A stretch of DNA of 64,000 nt. It comes from Paenibacillus_AB hodogayensis (GTDB lineage: Bacteria > Bacillota > Bacilli > Paenibacillales > NBRC-103111). Location of the stretch: the NCBI RefSeq assembly GCF_039536325.1, contig NZ_BAAAYO010000012.1, positions 1 through 64,000 of the forward strand, given 5' to 3'. Positions 7,282-16,732 of this stretch are shown piece after piece. How positions within the stretch are numbered: the first letter of the stretch is position 1; the number at the start of each line of letters is the position of its first letter. Both the position numbers and the translations under genes were made by a program. The notes under the pieces were generated by a model that was not told where the DNA came from, did not search any database, and worked only from the letters and a program-made list of their open reading frames with translations.

Positions 7282-9756
7282 TTAGTTCTTGGTCCGCTTC
7301 ACCCGCTTCGGCAAGTGCCGGAGCGCGCGTTTGGCGGAGGAGGATAACGGGAGGCCTCCGTAGCGGACGGCCTCGTACTGCTTGACGAAGTCGATCAGCG
7401 CCTCGCGGCTGGAAAGGTCCGCCAGAGGCAGTCCCTCGACATATTCGCGCACGGTGAGCGAAGGCGCCTTCCGGCCGAGCCTGCGGAACAACGTCCGCCA
7501 CAGCTTGTCGAACGCGCGATGCGAAGGCCGGCCCGGCTTGACGCCGTAATGGGCGGAGAAGGCGCCGCCGTTCCGATCGGGCGAGCGGCTCCCCCTTGCG
7601 AGGCGCGCTACCATCCATAGGGTAGGCACGATCAGCAACAGCAGACCGGCTGCCATCCATGGAACAAAGCCCTTGCCGTCACTCCCCGATAGACCGAACG
7701 ACTCAAGCAAGCGGGCCCGTACGCCCCGCAGTCCTCCCACAAGCCGGTCCGTCCATGCCGTTCCCGAAGAAGGCTCTGTTCTCTCCAGCGAAGCGGCGGC
7801 AAAAACCGCTTGCGCCTCAGGATCCGTTCCAGCGGCGACAACTGCATTGCCCGGAGTCGGATCGAAGGTCGTCCACCCGCTGCCGGCTATATACGCTTCC
7901 ACCCACGAATGCGCGTCGCGATTGCGCACGGTTACGTGCATCGGCCTGCCTTGCCCGCCCTCGTCGTCCACCTCGCCAGGGGCGAAGCCTTTGACCCAGC
8001 GGGCCGGAATTCCGACCGAACGCAGCATGACGACCATCGCTGTGGAAAAATAATCGCAATAGCCTTCCATTGTATCGAACAGAAACGTATCCGCGAAATC
8101 GTCCGCCGTCTTCGGCAGCTCCCGAGCGTCGAGCCGGTACGTATAATTGGTTTTCAGAAAAGCTTCGATCATCTTGGCCCGTTCTCCATCATCCCTGCCC
8201 TCGTAAGCAACGGCTTCGGCCAAATCTTTCACCCGGCCAGGCATGCCGGCCGGAAGCTGCAGCTCGGCGCGGAACCGGTCCCGTTCGACTCCCAGTCCGG
8301 CTATGCTCGTGCCGTCGCCTACGGCAGGGCGGCCTTCCGCCGCCACTCGTCCCGTTTCTTCGCCATTACCTGCTTCAGGCGGCCTCGTCGCAGCGTCCGT
8401 GTGCTCTGGGCCTTGCTGGCTGTCGTCACGAACCGTCCTGGCCTCCGGTGCGGAAGACTCGTCGCTTGCCCTCGCCCCTCCGCCCAGAGCGTCGTCCGCA
8501 GCATGAGTGTGCGCATCCCTCCCGGCGGCAAAATCGGGCTGAAGCGGCGCCGCCGGTACGCGAACCGTCAGCCTGTACGAACGAAGCGGATCCCGATTGT
8601 CGGGATCGTTCAGCAAGTAGACCTCATGCACGCGGAGCAAATCGTCCTCGACGGAAAGCTTCCGCCCGCTGCGCAGCACGAGTTCATCGATCCGTTCCAC
8701 CGGCCCGCCCGCGAATATTCGTCCGGCCAAGGAGCTGTCGACAATCGTCACTTGCTGCTCCATGGAGCGCTGCGGCAACGGATTCGCCCCCTCGTCGACA
8801 CTCCCCCCGCTCTCCCAGCCTCTGCCGGTGTAGAACGTTTTCGTTTCCCCCCGCCAATAGGTGAGCCGTTCCGTCGTTGCGGTAAAAGCGACAGAGTCGT
8901 CGGGCACGACCGGCCCGCCCAGCAGCGCATCGTCTCCGCCGTAGCCGGTTCGCGCCGCGCCGCGGGATGCCGCAGATTCTCCCAGCGACGGGTACGTCCT
9001 TGCGCCGCCGGCGCTCCAGGAGGCAAACGTATCGGCCAAATTCCCGGTGTCGAGCGGCCGCATAACGCCGCTGCGCATTTCTGACGGAAGCCATAGACCG
9101 GCCGCGACGGCTGCCGAAAGCAGCAGCGGGACGGCCATAAGCCAGCCAAGCGGCCAGCCCGCGGTCCTCCTTCGCAGCGAGAAGCGGCTTTCCAACCGGG
9201 AAAACTGCTGTAACCCCATCAGCAAAAAGCCAAGCCATACCGTGCGGATAATCGCATTCGCCGTATTGACCCCCGGCCACAGCTGCAGCCCCAGCAAATA
9301 CAACAGGGTGGCGGCTACGAACCAAAGCGCCTGCTTGCGCTCCACGACAGAGGAGTAAATGACCGTAATCATCATCGACCAGCCGAGCACGAACAGCATG
9401 GTCCGGTTGTCCGGACTAATCGCCGTCCAGTCCCCGTCCGCCGCCGCGACGAAGTCTTTCATCGTCAGTCCGGCGTAACGAAGCAGCCACGACGGATGGG
9501 GGAACGTCCCGGGGTCAAACAAATAGCCGACGATTCCCGAGCAGACGAGCAGCTTGGCCGGCCAGGCGATCCATGGGGACATTCTCAGCCAATCCGTACA
9601 TACGAACAGGGCGAACGCCACGACAAACGGACTGATCCGGTAAACGCCGCTCCATTCCGATATGTCAAGCAGCGGACGGAGCCATTCCAGCAGCAAAGCG
9701 AACAGCAGGACTGCGGCCACGCCATCGCGCAAGAGAGACCGTTCAGGCAATGACAT
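7282..9756 (-). CDS. Membrane transglutaminase-like protease family protein
   Basis: An 824-residue protein. Several N-terminal membrane helices (roughly residues 10-230) precede an extracytoplasmic stretch, then a transglutaminase core. The core shows the nucleophile in EGYCDYFSTAMV (near residue 566), the histidine in RDAHSWVEAYI and the aspartate in TTFDPTPG. A C-terminal membrane helix and a DUF4129-like cytoplasmic tail follow. A Glu/Asp/Ala-rich linker of about 90 residues before the core looks disordered. The ATG at 9756 has GGAGGT eight bases upstream and overlaps the end of the DUF58 gene by 14 bases, so the two are probably translationally coupled. The MoxR-DUF58-transglutaminase trio is common in bacteria; its substrate is not known. 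Confidence 0.85.
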   Translation of the reverse strand: MSLPERSLLRDGVAAVLLFALLLEWLRPLLDISEWSGVYRISPFVVAFALFVCTDWLRMSPWIAWPAKLLVCSGIVGYLFDPGTFPHPSWLLRYAGLTMKDFVAAADGDWTAISPDNRTMLFVLGWSMMITVIYSSVVERKQALWFVAATLLYLLGLQLWPGVNTANAIIRTVWLGFLLMGLQQFSRLESRFSLRRRTAGWPLGWLMAVPLLLSAAVAAGLWLPSEMRSGVMRPLDTGNLADTFASWSAGGARTYPSLGESAASRGAARTGYGGDDALLGGPVVPDDSVAFTATTERLTYWRGETKTFYTGRGWESGGSVDEGANPLPQRSMEQQVTIVDSSLAGRIFAGGPVERIDELVLRSGRKLSVEDDLLRVHEVYLLNDPDNRDPLRSYRLTVRVPAAPLQPDFAAGRDAHTHAADDALGGGARASDESSAPEARTVRDDSQQGPEHTDAATRPPEAGNGEETGRVAAEGRPAVGDGTSIAGLGVERDRFRAELQLPAGMPGRVKDLAEAVAYEGRDDGERAKMIEAFLKTNYTYRLDARELPKTADDFADTFLFDTMEGYCDYFSTAMVVMLRSVGIPARWVKGFAPGEVDDEGGQGRPMHVTVRNRDAHSWVEAYIAGSGWTTFDPTPGNAVVAAGTDPEAQAVFAAASLERTEPSSGTAWTDRLVGGLRGVRARLLESFGLSGSDGKGFVPWMAAGLLLLIVPTLWMVARLARGSRSPDRNGGAFSAHYGVKPGRPSHRAFDKLWRTLFRRLGRKAPSLTVREYVEGLPLADLSSREALIDFVKQYEAVRYGGLPLSSSAKRALRHLPKRVKRTKN

Positions 9757-10957
9757 CGTCCGCACCTCCCGTCTCGAAGGCATGCGAGCGCGTCGATCTG
9801 ATGATGGACGTACGGCAGCCGGCCGTTTCCAGCTCCTGCAGGAACCGGCTTTGCATGCCGTCTTGCGGCATATCTGGACGGACCAACCACACCGCAAGCC
9901 CGCGACGGCCGGAGCGCATCATACGGGCAGCACGTACGAGCGGCTCGTCCAATGCGGCGGTGATATATACGACGGAGCAATCGTGAGGCCAGCCGGCCGA
10001 CTCGCGCAGCAGCAGCTCCGCCCCCGCCACGACGCCGTCGGAGCGCGCCCGGCTCAGCAGCTCGTAGGCCGAAACCGGATCGCTGCGCCGTTCGAACGGC
10101 TCCCTGAGCGGTACGGCGCTGCCGATCAGCAGTCCGGCCGTCGAGCCTTGCCGGACCGCCCATTCGATTAACCCAGCTGCGGCGCGGACGCAGGTTTCGA
10201 ACAGCTCTCCGTCCGTCTGGCCCGCGCTAGTCCCGTTCAGCACGATTGCAAGCTTCCGGGACTCGAACGGATCGGACACTTTTGTTTGCAGCGTGCCGGT
10301 TCTGGCGCTGGCTTTCCAATGAATGCGCTGCATCGGATCGCCAGCCGCATAAGCGCGAATCGAAGCGACGATAGGGGTCGAGCGGTTTTCCGGCCTATTG
10401 GGGGCAGCCGTCCGCTCCGAGTCGTCGGCCGTTCCATGCGCATATAGCTGAAGCGGGAGCGGTCTCGGATACACCGTAAAAACCGACTCCACAGGAAACA
10501 CCCGTTTTTGCCGCAGCAGACCGATCCAGTCTCCCGCGTCCACCTCCATACGCAAAAAACGGTATTGCCCCCGGGCAAGCCTGTTCAATTTGTAACGAAA
10601 CCGCATCGTCGAGCGGAAGCCCGGAAACAGCAGGCGGCTGTAACGGCGCTCTGCCAAGCCGTCCGTCCACACGTCGGACACGATCAGCCAGCCCGCCGGA
10701 ATCGTGCTCCCGCGTTGCAGCGTGACGAGCACGTGGGCGTCCTCTCCGGCAAAAAAACGGCTATTCGGCAGCTGACGCCGAACGTCTACGCGCCCCAATC
10801 CGAGCGCAAGCGACACGAACGACAGCACCAGAAGGGCTGCTGTACCGTGGAATAAAAAGGCGGACGAGTAGCCGCCGCGCCATTCGTACAAGTAATAGGA
10901 AGCGGCGCATAAAGCGGCTACGGCGGCAAAATTGCCCCAGCTCCAACGCCCACTCAT
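9743..10957 (-). CDS. DUF58 domain protein of the MoxR cluster
   Basis: A 404-residue protein with two N-terminal membrane helices (about residues 5-50) and a cytoplasmic C-terminal half containing the DUF58 core, visible as the DPMQRIHWKASARTG segment. DUF58 proteins carry a von Willebrand A-like fold and act with MoxR ATPases, perhaps in assembly of membrane or wall complexes. The ATG at 10957 overlaps the MoxR stop codon by four bases (ATGA) and has GGAGGA six bases upstream. A longer upstream frame exists but overlaps MoxR deeply and is not believable. Confidence 0.85.
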   Translation of the reverse strand: MSGRWSWGNFAAVAALCAASYYLYEWRGGYSSAFLFHGTAALLVLSFVSLALGLGRVDVRRQLPNSRFFAGEDAHVLVTLQRGSTIPAGWLIVSDVWTDGLAERRYSRLLFPGFRSTMRFRYKLNRLARGQYRFLRMEVDAGDWIGLLRQKRVFPVESVFTVYPRPLPLQLYAHGTADDSERTAAPNRPENRSTPIVASIRAYAAGDPMQRIHWKASARTGTLQTKVSDPFESRKLAIVLNGTSAGQTDGELFETCVRAAAGLIEWAVRQGSTAGLLIGSAVPLREPFERRSDPVSAYELLSRARSDGVVAGAELLLRESAGWPHDCSVVYITAALDEPLVRAARMMRSGRRGLAVWLVRPDMPQDGMQSRFLQELETAGCRTSIIRSTRSHAFETGGADDVIA

Positions 10958-11946
10958 CGCGATCCTCCGGAAGCGGCCTGGGTCGCCGGTACGGGAACGG
11001 CCGCTAGCAGCTGGCGGACGACCGATTCGGCCGATTTGCCCGTGTAGCGCGCTTCCGGCTGCAGCACAAGACGATGCGCCATCGTCGCGACAGCCATTTG
11101 CTTGATGTCGTCGGGGACGACGTACGTGCGGCCGCTGCACAATGCTCTCGCTTGGGCGGTGCGCATGAGCGAAAGCGACGCCCGCGGGCTCGCTCCCAAT
11201 GCCACGTCCGGGTGAGTGCGGGTAGCCGAGGTGAGTCGGACGATATAATGACGCAGCGTGTCGTCCATATGGACGGCCCGAACCTCGCGCTGCAGCTGCA
11301 GCCATTCCTCGCGCAGCACGACCGTCTTCACTTCGTCGAGCGGATTGCGCTCCTGCGAACGCTCCAGCATCTCTACCTCGTGCTTCTCCTCTGGATAGCC
11401 GAGCCGGATTCGGAGCAGAAACCGGTCGAGTTGGGCTTCCGGCAGCGGATACGTGCCTTCGTGCTCGAACGGATTTTGCGTCGCGAGCAGCAGGAACGGC
11501 TCCGGCAGCCGGTACGTTTCCCCGTCCACCGTCACCTGCCTCTCTTCCATCGCTTCAAGCAGCGCCGATTGCGTCTTCGGCGAAGCCCGGTTCATTTCGT
11601 CGGCCAGCAAAATATTCGTCATCACCGGTCCGGGCCGAAATTCGAACTGCCCGCTCTGCCGGTTGTAGACGGACACGCCGGTCACGTCCGACGGAAGCAG
11701 GTCCGGCGTACACTGGATGCGTTTGAAGGCGGCATCCGCCGTCTTGGCCAAAGCCCGCACGAGCACCGTTTTGCCGACGCCCGGCACATCCTCCAACAGA
11801 ACGTGACCGCCGCATAAAAACGCGATAACGGCCATCTCGATGCTTTCTCTCTTGCCGATAATCGCCTTCTCCACATGATGCACGATCCGGTCCACGAATT
11901 GTCGTCTGAAATCGAACGGCAACGGCGCGCTGCGTCCTTGAGCCAT
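10954..11946 (-). CDS. MoxR-family AAA+ ATPase
   Basis: A soluble ATPase of 330 residues with the MoxR arrangement: Walker A in EDVPGVGKTVL near residue 60, Walker B LLADEMNRASPKTQSALLEAM, sensor segment LLATQNPFEHEGTYPLPEAQ with LDRF, and a C-terminal helical lid. MoxR proteins are thought to remodel or activate partners that carry VWA-like domains. Here that partner would be the DUF58 protein encoded next. GGGAGGT lies eight bases before the ATG. It heads the operon MoxR, DUF58, transglutaminase. Confidence 0.92.
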   Translation of the reverse strand: MAQGRSAPLPFDFRRQFVDRIVHHVEKAIIGKRESIEMAVIAFLCGGHVLLEDVPGVGKTVLVRALAKTADAAFKRIQCTPDLLPSDVTGVSVYNRQSGQFEFRPGPVMTNILLADEMNRASPKTQSALLEAMEERQVTVDGETYRLPEPFLLLATQNPFEHEGTYPLPEAQLDRFLLRIRLGYPEEKHEVEMLERSQERNPLDEVKTVVLREEWLQLQREVRAVHMDDTLRHYIVRLTSATRTHPDVALGASPRASLSLMRTAQARALCSGRTYVVPDDIKQMAVATMAHRLVLQPEARYTGKSAESVVRQLLAAVPVPATQAASGGSR

Positions 11947-12003
11947 AAGGAAAACCTCCCGATGAAGCTTGATAGCTTTCAGTTTTCCCCTGATTCTAGC
12001 GAT

Positions 12004-13449
12004 TTAGACGCCGATTCTATTATTTTTTCGGAGAATGGGGCCTGCCGCTCTATGCACCTCGCTCTGCTGCTCTCCCAGCTTGTATTCCTCGATCCGCCCG
12101 CCCAGCAGCTCGACGGCCAGATGCGGAGACACGTAGAGCTTGCCTTCGCTCAGACTCATCTCCGCCAGCACGAGCCTCTTCTCCGGCTTGCCGGGGGCGC
12201 TGACCGTAACCGTCCGGTGGGGAATGTCGTAGACGGCTTGAACGAGCCCATAGCGAATAACCGCCTCCCTGCTGCCTTCTCGCCATTCGACTGTCGCTCC
12301 CATCGCCTGGGCCAATCCGCGCAGCGGTACGTAAAGGCGGTCGTCCGCGAACCGGTAATCCGCGCTATCGAGCGTCAACGTTCCGGCCGCCAGCCGCAGC
12401 GTAAACGGAGGAAGGGGAGGCGGGACCGGGATCGGCGAGGAGGACGCGACCCAATTCGGGTCGATCTCCGGATGCTGCTCCGCGGTGATCTCCGTAACCG
12501 GCCGCTCCGTTTCTGCGACTACATGGGCTTCCGCCCCTCCCCATCCTGCAGCGTGCTCGCGGGACGTCGCCAGCCTGGCCGCGTAGTCGGCGTAGTTCTC
12601 GCTCCGCTGCCATTTCAGTTTGCCGAGCGAAGACTGTACCGGCTTGACGTCGGGGGAAAGCGACGCGAACGCGTATCCGTTGTCTTTATAGAACCGGATA
12701 ATTTCGGGAAGTGCCTTTACCGTCTCGCCATGACCGGCTCCGTCATGCATCAGCACGACGATCTGGTTGGGGGTTTTGTGCGTGTTCGAGAGATCGGTGG
12801 CGCCCTTGACGATCTCCTTGGCCGGCACGCCGCGGCGTTTGGAATCCCCGCTGTCGACGTTCCAGTCGAATATGGCGTAGCCCGCTTGTTCCAAATAGTA
12901 GAAGTAGGAAGCGTCAAAATTCGTATAAGTCCCTCCGGGTGCTCTCAGCAAACGGGTGCTCGCATCGGCCTTCGTTTCCAAAGCCCGCTCCGTCCGCTGC
13001 ACCTGCTGCCAGAACGAACCGAAGCTGCCGTACAAGTTGTCGTATACATGGTCGTAGGAATGATTGCCTAACGCATGGCCTTCGCGCACAATGCGCCGAA
13101 CCAGCTCAGGGCGGGCGTCGACCCCTTGCCCCAACACGAAAAACGTCGCTGGCACTTGTTCCTGCTGCAGAATATCAAGCACCGCGCCGGTATGTTCGCT
13201 CGGGCCGTCGTCGAACGTCAAATAGACAGTCGGGCTTTCCGGCGCTGCGTAGGCTCGCGTATCCGGCAGCCGGTGATTCGCCTGCAATTCGGCGAACGCG
13301 GCCGAATCGGCTATAGGCGGAGAACCGCCGTCCGCCCATGTCCGGACCCCGGGCCATAAACTGAAGAACAGGATGGTAAACAGTATCCATCTGCATGCAA
13401 ATCCGGCTTTGCCGACTGCTGCGAACGCCCTCTCCGGCCGCAACTTCAT
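12004..13449 (-). CDS. Secreted polysaccharide deacetylase with copper-amine-oxidase-like stalk domain
   Basis: A 481-residue exported protein with an N-terminal signal or anchor segment (FACRWILFTILFFSLWPG). The NodB homology domain spans about residues 70-270, with motif 1 TFDDGPSE (Asp-Asp), motif 2 HSYDH (metal histidines), motif 3 RAPGG, motif 4 DWNVDSGD and motif 5 LMHDG. All catalytic residues are present, so it should de-N-acetylate peptidoglycan or another surface polysaccharide. The C-terminal 110 residues (YVPLRGLAQAMGATVEW onward) resemble the copper amine oxidase N-terminal-like domain used by Paenibacillaceae as a surface stalk. GGAGGG lies seven bases before the ATG. Confidence 0.9.
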   Translation of the reverse strand: MKLRPERAFAAVGKAGFACRWILFTILFFSLWPGVRTWADGGSPPIADSAAFAELQANHRLPDTRAYAAPESPTVYLTFDDGPSEHTGAVLDILQQEQVPATFFVLGQGVDARPELVRRIVREGHALGNHSYDHVYDNLYGSFGSFWQQVQRTERALETKADASTRLLRAPGGTYTNFDASYFYYLEQAGYAIFDWNVDSGDSKRRGVPAKEIVKGATDLSNTHKTPNQIVVLMHDGAGHGETVKALPEIIRFYKDNGYAFASLSPDVKPVQSSLGKLKWQRSENYADYAARLATSREHAAGWGGAEAHVVAETERPVTEITAEQHPEIDPNWVASSSPIPVPPPLPPFTLRLAAGTLTLDSADYRFADDRLYVPLRGLAQAMGATVEWREGSREAVIRYGLVQAVYDIPHRTVTVSAPGKPEKRLVLAEMSLSEGKLYVSPHLAVELLGGRIEEYKLGEQQSEVHRAAGPILRKNNRIGV

Positions 13450-13621
13450 ATAAGTTCCCTCCGAACCTGTCTATCGACTAAGTAGTGGCAATGATAGAGT
13501 ATGTATATGGTAGAGGAACGCGGAGTATGCCGGTATTGTGGATCTCTTGGGTGCGGCGCATCGTTCAAGGATAAGCGGCAACCCGTCCTCATTCCTTCAC
13601 GAAGTTAACCTTTAGGCACGT

Positions 13622-13659
13622 AAAAAAAAAACCACAAGGCGGCATTCCGCATTGTGGTT
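13622..13659 (-). terminator. Terminator of the bcp gene
   Basis: AACCACAA (minus strand) pairs with TTGTGGTT around a GCGGAATGCCGCC inner hairpin, followed by nine T. It is a textbook intrinsic terminator, 40 bases past the bcp stop. Confidence 0.9.
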
Positions 13660-13699
13660 CCCTGATCCCTGCATGAGTTCGTCCTTGCCCCCATGCACA

Positions 13700-14170
13700 T
13701 TATTGCAGTTCTTTGACGGCCGCTAACACTGCGTCCACATGTCCCTTGATCCTCACGTTCCGCCATTCCCGGACGAGCACGCCGGACCGGTCGATCAGAA
13801 AGGTTGACCGCTGTACCCCCATATATTCTCTTCCGTACAGCTTTTTCAGCTGCCATACGTCATACAGCTTGCACACCTGTAGCTCCTCGTCCGCAAGCAG
13901 CGGATAGTCCAAGTCGTACTTCTCGGCGAATTTGACGTGGCGCTGTACCGGATCGGGGCTGATCCCCAGCACGACGGCGCCGCTGCGTCGAAACCGCGCC
14001 AGACTGTCGCGAAAATCGCAAGCTTCCGTCGTACAGGTCGGCGTCATGTCCTGCGGATAAAAAAACAGGACGACTTTTTTGCCTATGTATTGCCCCAGTC
14101 TTACATTTTTTCCGTTCCCGGCCGGAAGCGTAAAGTCCGGCGCGGGCTGCCCGATTTGCAGCTCTTGCAT
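13700..14170 (-). CDS. bcp: Bcp/PrxQ-type peroxiredoxin
   Basis: A 156-residue thioredoxin-fold thiol peroxidase that reduces H2O2 and organic hydroperoxides with electrons from thioredoxin. The active site TPTCTTEACDFRD contains the peroxidatic Cys and a resolving Cys five residues later, the hallmark of the atypical 2-Cys Bcp class. KVVLFFYPQD is the usual preceding strand. The ATG at 14170 follows GGGGAGG; an upstream in-frame ATG (14257) would add an unrelated basic tail. It is transcribed alone, divergent from the LCP gene. Confidence 0.93.
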   Translation of the reverse strand: MQELQIGQPAPDFTLPAGNGKNVRLGQYIGKKVVLFFYPQDMTPTCTTEACDFRDSLARFRRSGAVVLGISPDPVQRHVKFAEKYDLDYPLLADEELQVCKLYDVWQLKKLYGREYMGVQRSTFLIDRSGVLVREWRNVRIKGHVDAVLAAVKELQ

Positions 14171-14550
14171 ACAGGGCCTCCCCCCATTTTTACATTGATT
14201 GAACTTTTCCGGCGGTTGGCGCGTCAGAAAGAAGTGGTCTTTCCCGAAAAAAACCAAAAGATCGACACCCTACACCATAATAGGCACGGGTCGCTGCGAA
14301 ACGTTTAACATAGCGGATTTTCCCAGCGTCGGCGTCTATTCGCATCGGCCAATCTGCGGCCGCACAAGGGTTCGGACTTGCAGCGCGCTTTCCCGTGCAC
14401 TTATAATTGAATTGATAACGCGGCACATTTTGGACACATTAACTTTGTTGAATGTTGCCGAATTTCCGACAGGACCGACATTTTTCTTAACTATACACGA
14501 TATGGCGATGGATGAAAAATCCAACGGGACTTGAGAAGGAGTGGAAGCAC
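14171..14550. other. Divergent intergenic region, bcp and LCP promoters
   Basis: No gene fits here. It must contain the start signals for bcp (minus) and the LCP gene (plus). Parts are AT-rich (14398..14515), but I could not assign a clean -35/-10 pair for either, and no riboswitch-like fold was recognised. Confidence 0.4.
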
Positions 14551-16416
14551 ATGTGGCGGAAAGTGAAGTGGATCGCTTTGTCCTGCACAGCGGTCATCCT
14601 CTGCGTCATCGGCTATTATGGATACTCGTTGTACCAATTCGGCACCCATATTCAAGAGAAAAAAGAAGAACCTTTCTTCACCCAATTCAAAGCCCAAAAT
14701 ATGAGTCAACAGGAGGAAGCCCCTCCCAAGTGGGAAGGCAAGGAACGGGTCAACATCCTGCTGCTTGGTGCCGACGCACGCGGCACGTCCAAGAACGAGG
14801 CACCGCGCTCCGATACGATTATGATCGCATCGGTCGATCCGGTCACGAAGAAGGCGTCCCTCTTTTCGATATTGCGCGATACGTACGTGAAAATTCCCGG
14901 CTATGGACAGGACCGGATCAATACCGCTTTTGCCGTCGGCGGACCGAATCTGGCCATGAAAACGGTCGGCGAACTGCTCGGCCTGCCGATCCAATACTAT
15001 GTGTACACCGACTTTCAAGGCTTTATGGCGCTGGTCGACGCGATCGGCGGCATCGAGATCGATGTCGAGAAGGACATGAAGTACCGCGACTCGGAGGAGC
15101 CTGAATTCGATATTAACTTGAAAAAGGGATTGCAGCACATGGACGGCAAAACGGCGCTGCAGTACGTTCGCTTTCGTCACGACGCGCTCTCGGACTACTC
15201 GCGTACCGAGCGCCAGCGCAAATTTCTGACGGCCGTTGCGGAAGAAATGCAGTCGACCTTGTCGATTATCCGCCTGCCGAGCATCCTGAACAAAATCGAT
15301 CCTTACATTACAACGAACTTGTCGATTACCGATATGATCAAACTCGGTTCGCTCGGCTTCGAGGTGAAGGCGCAGGGAGTCAACGGCGTGCAGATCCCGC
15401 CTTCCAACCTGTTGGAGGAAGACAATATCGGCGGCGCTTCGGTGCTGACCGTAAATCCGTCCAAACTGCAGAAATATGTAAAGGAGCAATTGGAGAACCA
15501 GCCCGGTTCGACCGAGACCACGGAACAACGGGGAGACGGCGGCTCGACAACCGTTCAGGCGCCCGAGACCGGCTCGGGCACCGGTGCTGTACGGAATTCG
15601 AGCGGCGCCGGCCAACCGGAGCCGGTGACGAACGGCAACAAAACGGGCGGGACTTCCGTTCCTCCCAAGTCGAACGAAACGACCGTCAAAACAACGCCTC
15701 CCAAGAGCACGACAAGCGGAGCCTCGACGGGCTCCAAGACGAACACCAGCAATTCCGGAACGTCCGGGAGCTCGAACGGAACGGTAAAACCGGGTTCCCC
15801 GGTTTCCTCCGGTCCTTCCGGCGGCAGTAATGGAACCGATTCCAAACCGAACGACAAAGCGGACAGCGCTGGGCAGGAAGCTAACGGTAAAAGCTCCGGC
15901 GGGAATGGGACCGGGAGTGCGACAGGCTCCACTAACGGCGGGAATGGAGCTGGTGGCTCCTCGAATCCCGCAAATGGCGGGAACGGGACTAGCGGCCCTA
16001 CGGGTTCCGCTAATGGTGGGAACGCAGCTGGCAGTTCCTCGGGTTCCGCTAACGGCGGGAACGGGGTTAGTGGCTCCTCGGGTTCCACTAACGGCGGGAA
16101 CGGGACTAGCGGCTCTACGGGTTCCGCTAACGGCGGGAACGCAGCTGGCAGTTCCTCGGGTTCCGCTAACGGCGGGAACGGAGCTAGCGGCTCCTCGGGT
16201 TCCGCTAACGGCGGGAACGGGGCTGGCGGCTCCTCAGGTTCCGCTAACGGCGGGAACGGAGCTAGCGGCTCCTCGGGTTCCGCTAACGGCGGGAACGGGG
16301 CTGGCGGCTCCTCAGGTTCCGCTAACGGCGGGAACGGGGCTGGCGGCTCCTCGGGTTCCTCTAACGGCGGCTCCGGCAGTTCGATCAAAACGGACAAACT
16401 TCCGACTTCGCTATAG
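14551..16416 (+). CDS. LytR-CpsA-Psr (LCP) family wall polymer ligase with repetitive C-terminal tail
   Basis: A 621-residue membrane-anchored protein. LCP enzymes transfer undecaprenyl-linked teichoic acids or polysaccharides to peptidoglycan outside the membrane. One N-terminal membrane segment (about residues 6-25) is followed by the LCP domain (about 70-220), with RVNILLLGADAR, RSDTIMIASVDP, LFSILRDTYVKIPG and QYVRFRH carrying the conserved Asp/Arg residues. After about residue 310 comes a roughly 300-residue tail of low complexity, Gly/Ser/Asn/Thr-rich, ending in eleven exact-length 13-residue repeats (15931..16359). The ATG at 14551 follows AAGGAG; an upstream ATG at 14512 lacks one. 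The tail is far longer than in typical LCP proteins (300-400 residues) and probably spans the wall. Confidence 0.88.
   Translation: MWRKVKWIALSCTAVILCVIGYYGYSLYQFGTHIQEKKEEPFFTQFKAQNMSQQEEAPPKWEGKERVNILLLGADARGTSKNEAPRSDTIMIASVDPVTKKASLFSILRDTYVKIPGYGQDRINTAFAVGGPNLAMKTVGELLGLPIQYYVYTDFQGFMALVDAIGGIEIDVEKDMKYRDSEEPEFDINLKKGLQHMDGKTALQYVRFRHDALSDYSRTERQRKFLTAVAEEMQSTLSIIRLPSILNKIDPYITTNLSITDMIKLGSLGFEVKAQGVNGVQIPPSNLLEEDNIGGASVLTVNPSKLQKYVKEQLENQPGSTETTEQRGDGGSTTVQAPETGSGTGAVRNSSGAGQPEPVTNGNKTGGTSVPPKSNETTVKTTPPKSTTSGASTGSKTNTSNSGTSGSSNGTVKPGSPVSSGPSGGSNGTDSKPNDKADSAGQEANGKSSGGNGTGSATGSTNGGNGAGGSSNPANGGNGTSGPTGSANGGNAAGSSSGSANGGNGVSGSSGSTNGGNGTSGSTGSANGGNAAGSSSGSANGGNGASGSSGSANGGNGAGGSSGSANGGNGASGSSGSANGGNGAGGSSGSANGGNGAGGSSGSSNGGSGSSIKTDKLPTSL
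15931..16359 (+). repeat. 39-bp in-frame tandem repeat, 11 copies
   Basis: Eleven contiguous 39-base units encode 13-residue repeats of the form ANGGNGASGSSGS, with GNAAGSSS and GNGTSGST variants. Adjacent units are nearly identical in DNA, so unit gain or loss by slippage or recombination would keep the frame and change only tail length. A partial twelfth unit follows. Confidence 0.9.
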
Positions 16417-16436
16417 CCGAAGCCGGGAGTTTTTTT
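16398..16436 (+). terminator. Terminator of the LCP gene
   Basis: ACTTCCGACTTCG pairs with CGAAGCCGGGAGT (11 of 13 plus wobble) and six T follow. The stem straddles the stop codon of the LCP gene. Confidence 0.85.
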
Positions 16437-16732
16437 AAAACAAATAATTGAGTCCCCACCCCCGCCCTCCCTTGGCCGGGGGTGAAATTTTGCCACGCGG
16501 CGTGTACAATGAAAAAGTTACGTGTGCCACTGTACACATTCCGGACTTGCAAAAGAAACGATCCGCAACCCGGCGTCGACCGGAATGCGTCCAATACTTG
16601 CCAAGCCTTATTTTACCCGGTTAAACAATTAAGGAAACAATGCGGAACGAAACGAACTACGGAATAAACAGCTTGGGGCGGCACCCGCAAATGCGTGATG
16701 GTATCGTGCCCATATGGGAGAGGATTCTAAAC
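16437..16732 (+). other. Leader and promoter region of the aminomutase gene
   Basis: Just under 300 bases with no gene. A run TACAATGAAAAAGTTACG (near 16505) could contain a -10 hexamer, but no matching -35 was found. No riboswitch fold recognised. The aminomutase frame is open back to 16640 without a ribosome binding site. Confidence 0.35.

Noticed and set aside
15555..16496. Long antisense frame across the LCP repeat tail encoding Pro/Glu-rich repeats
   Set aside because: It is the mirror of the Gly/Ser/Asn repeat tract; low-complexity GC-rich codons leave the antisense frame open. No ribosome binding site and no independent homology.
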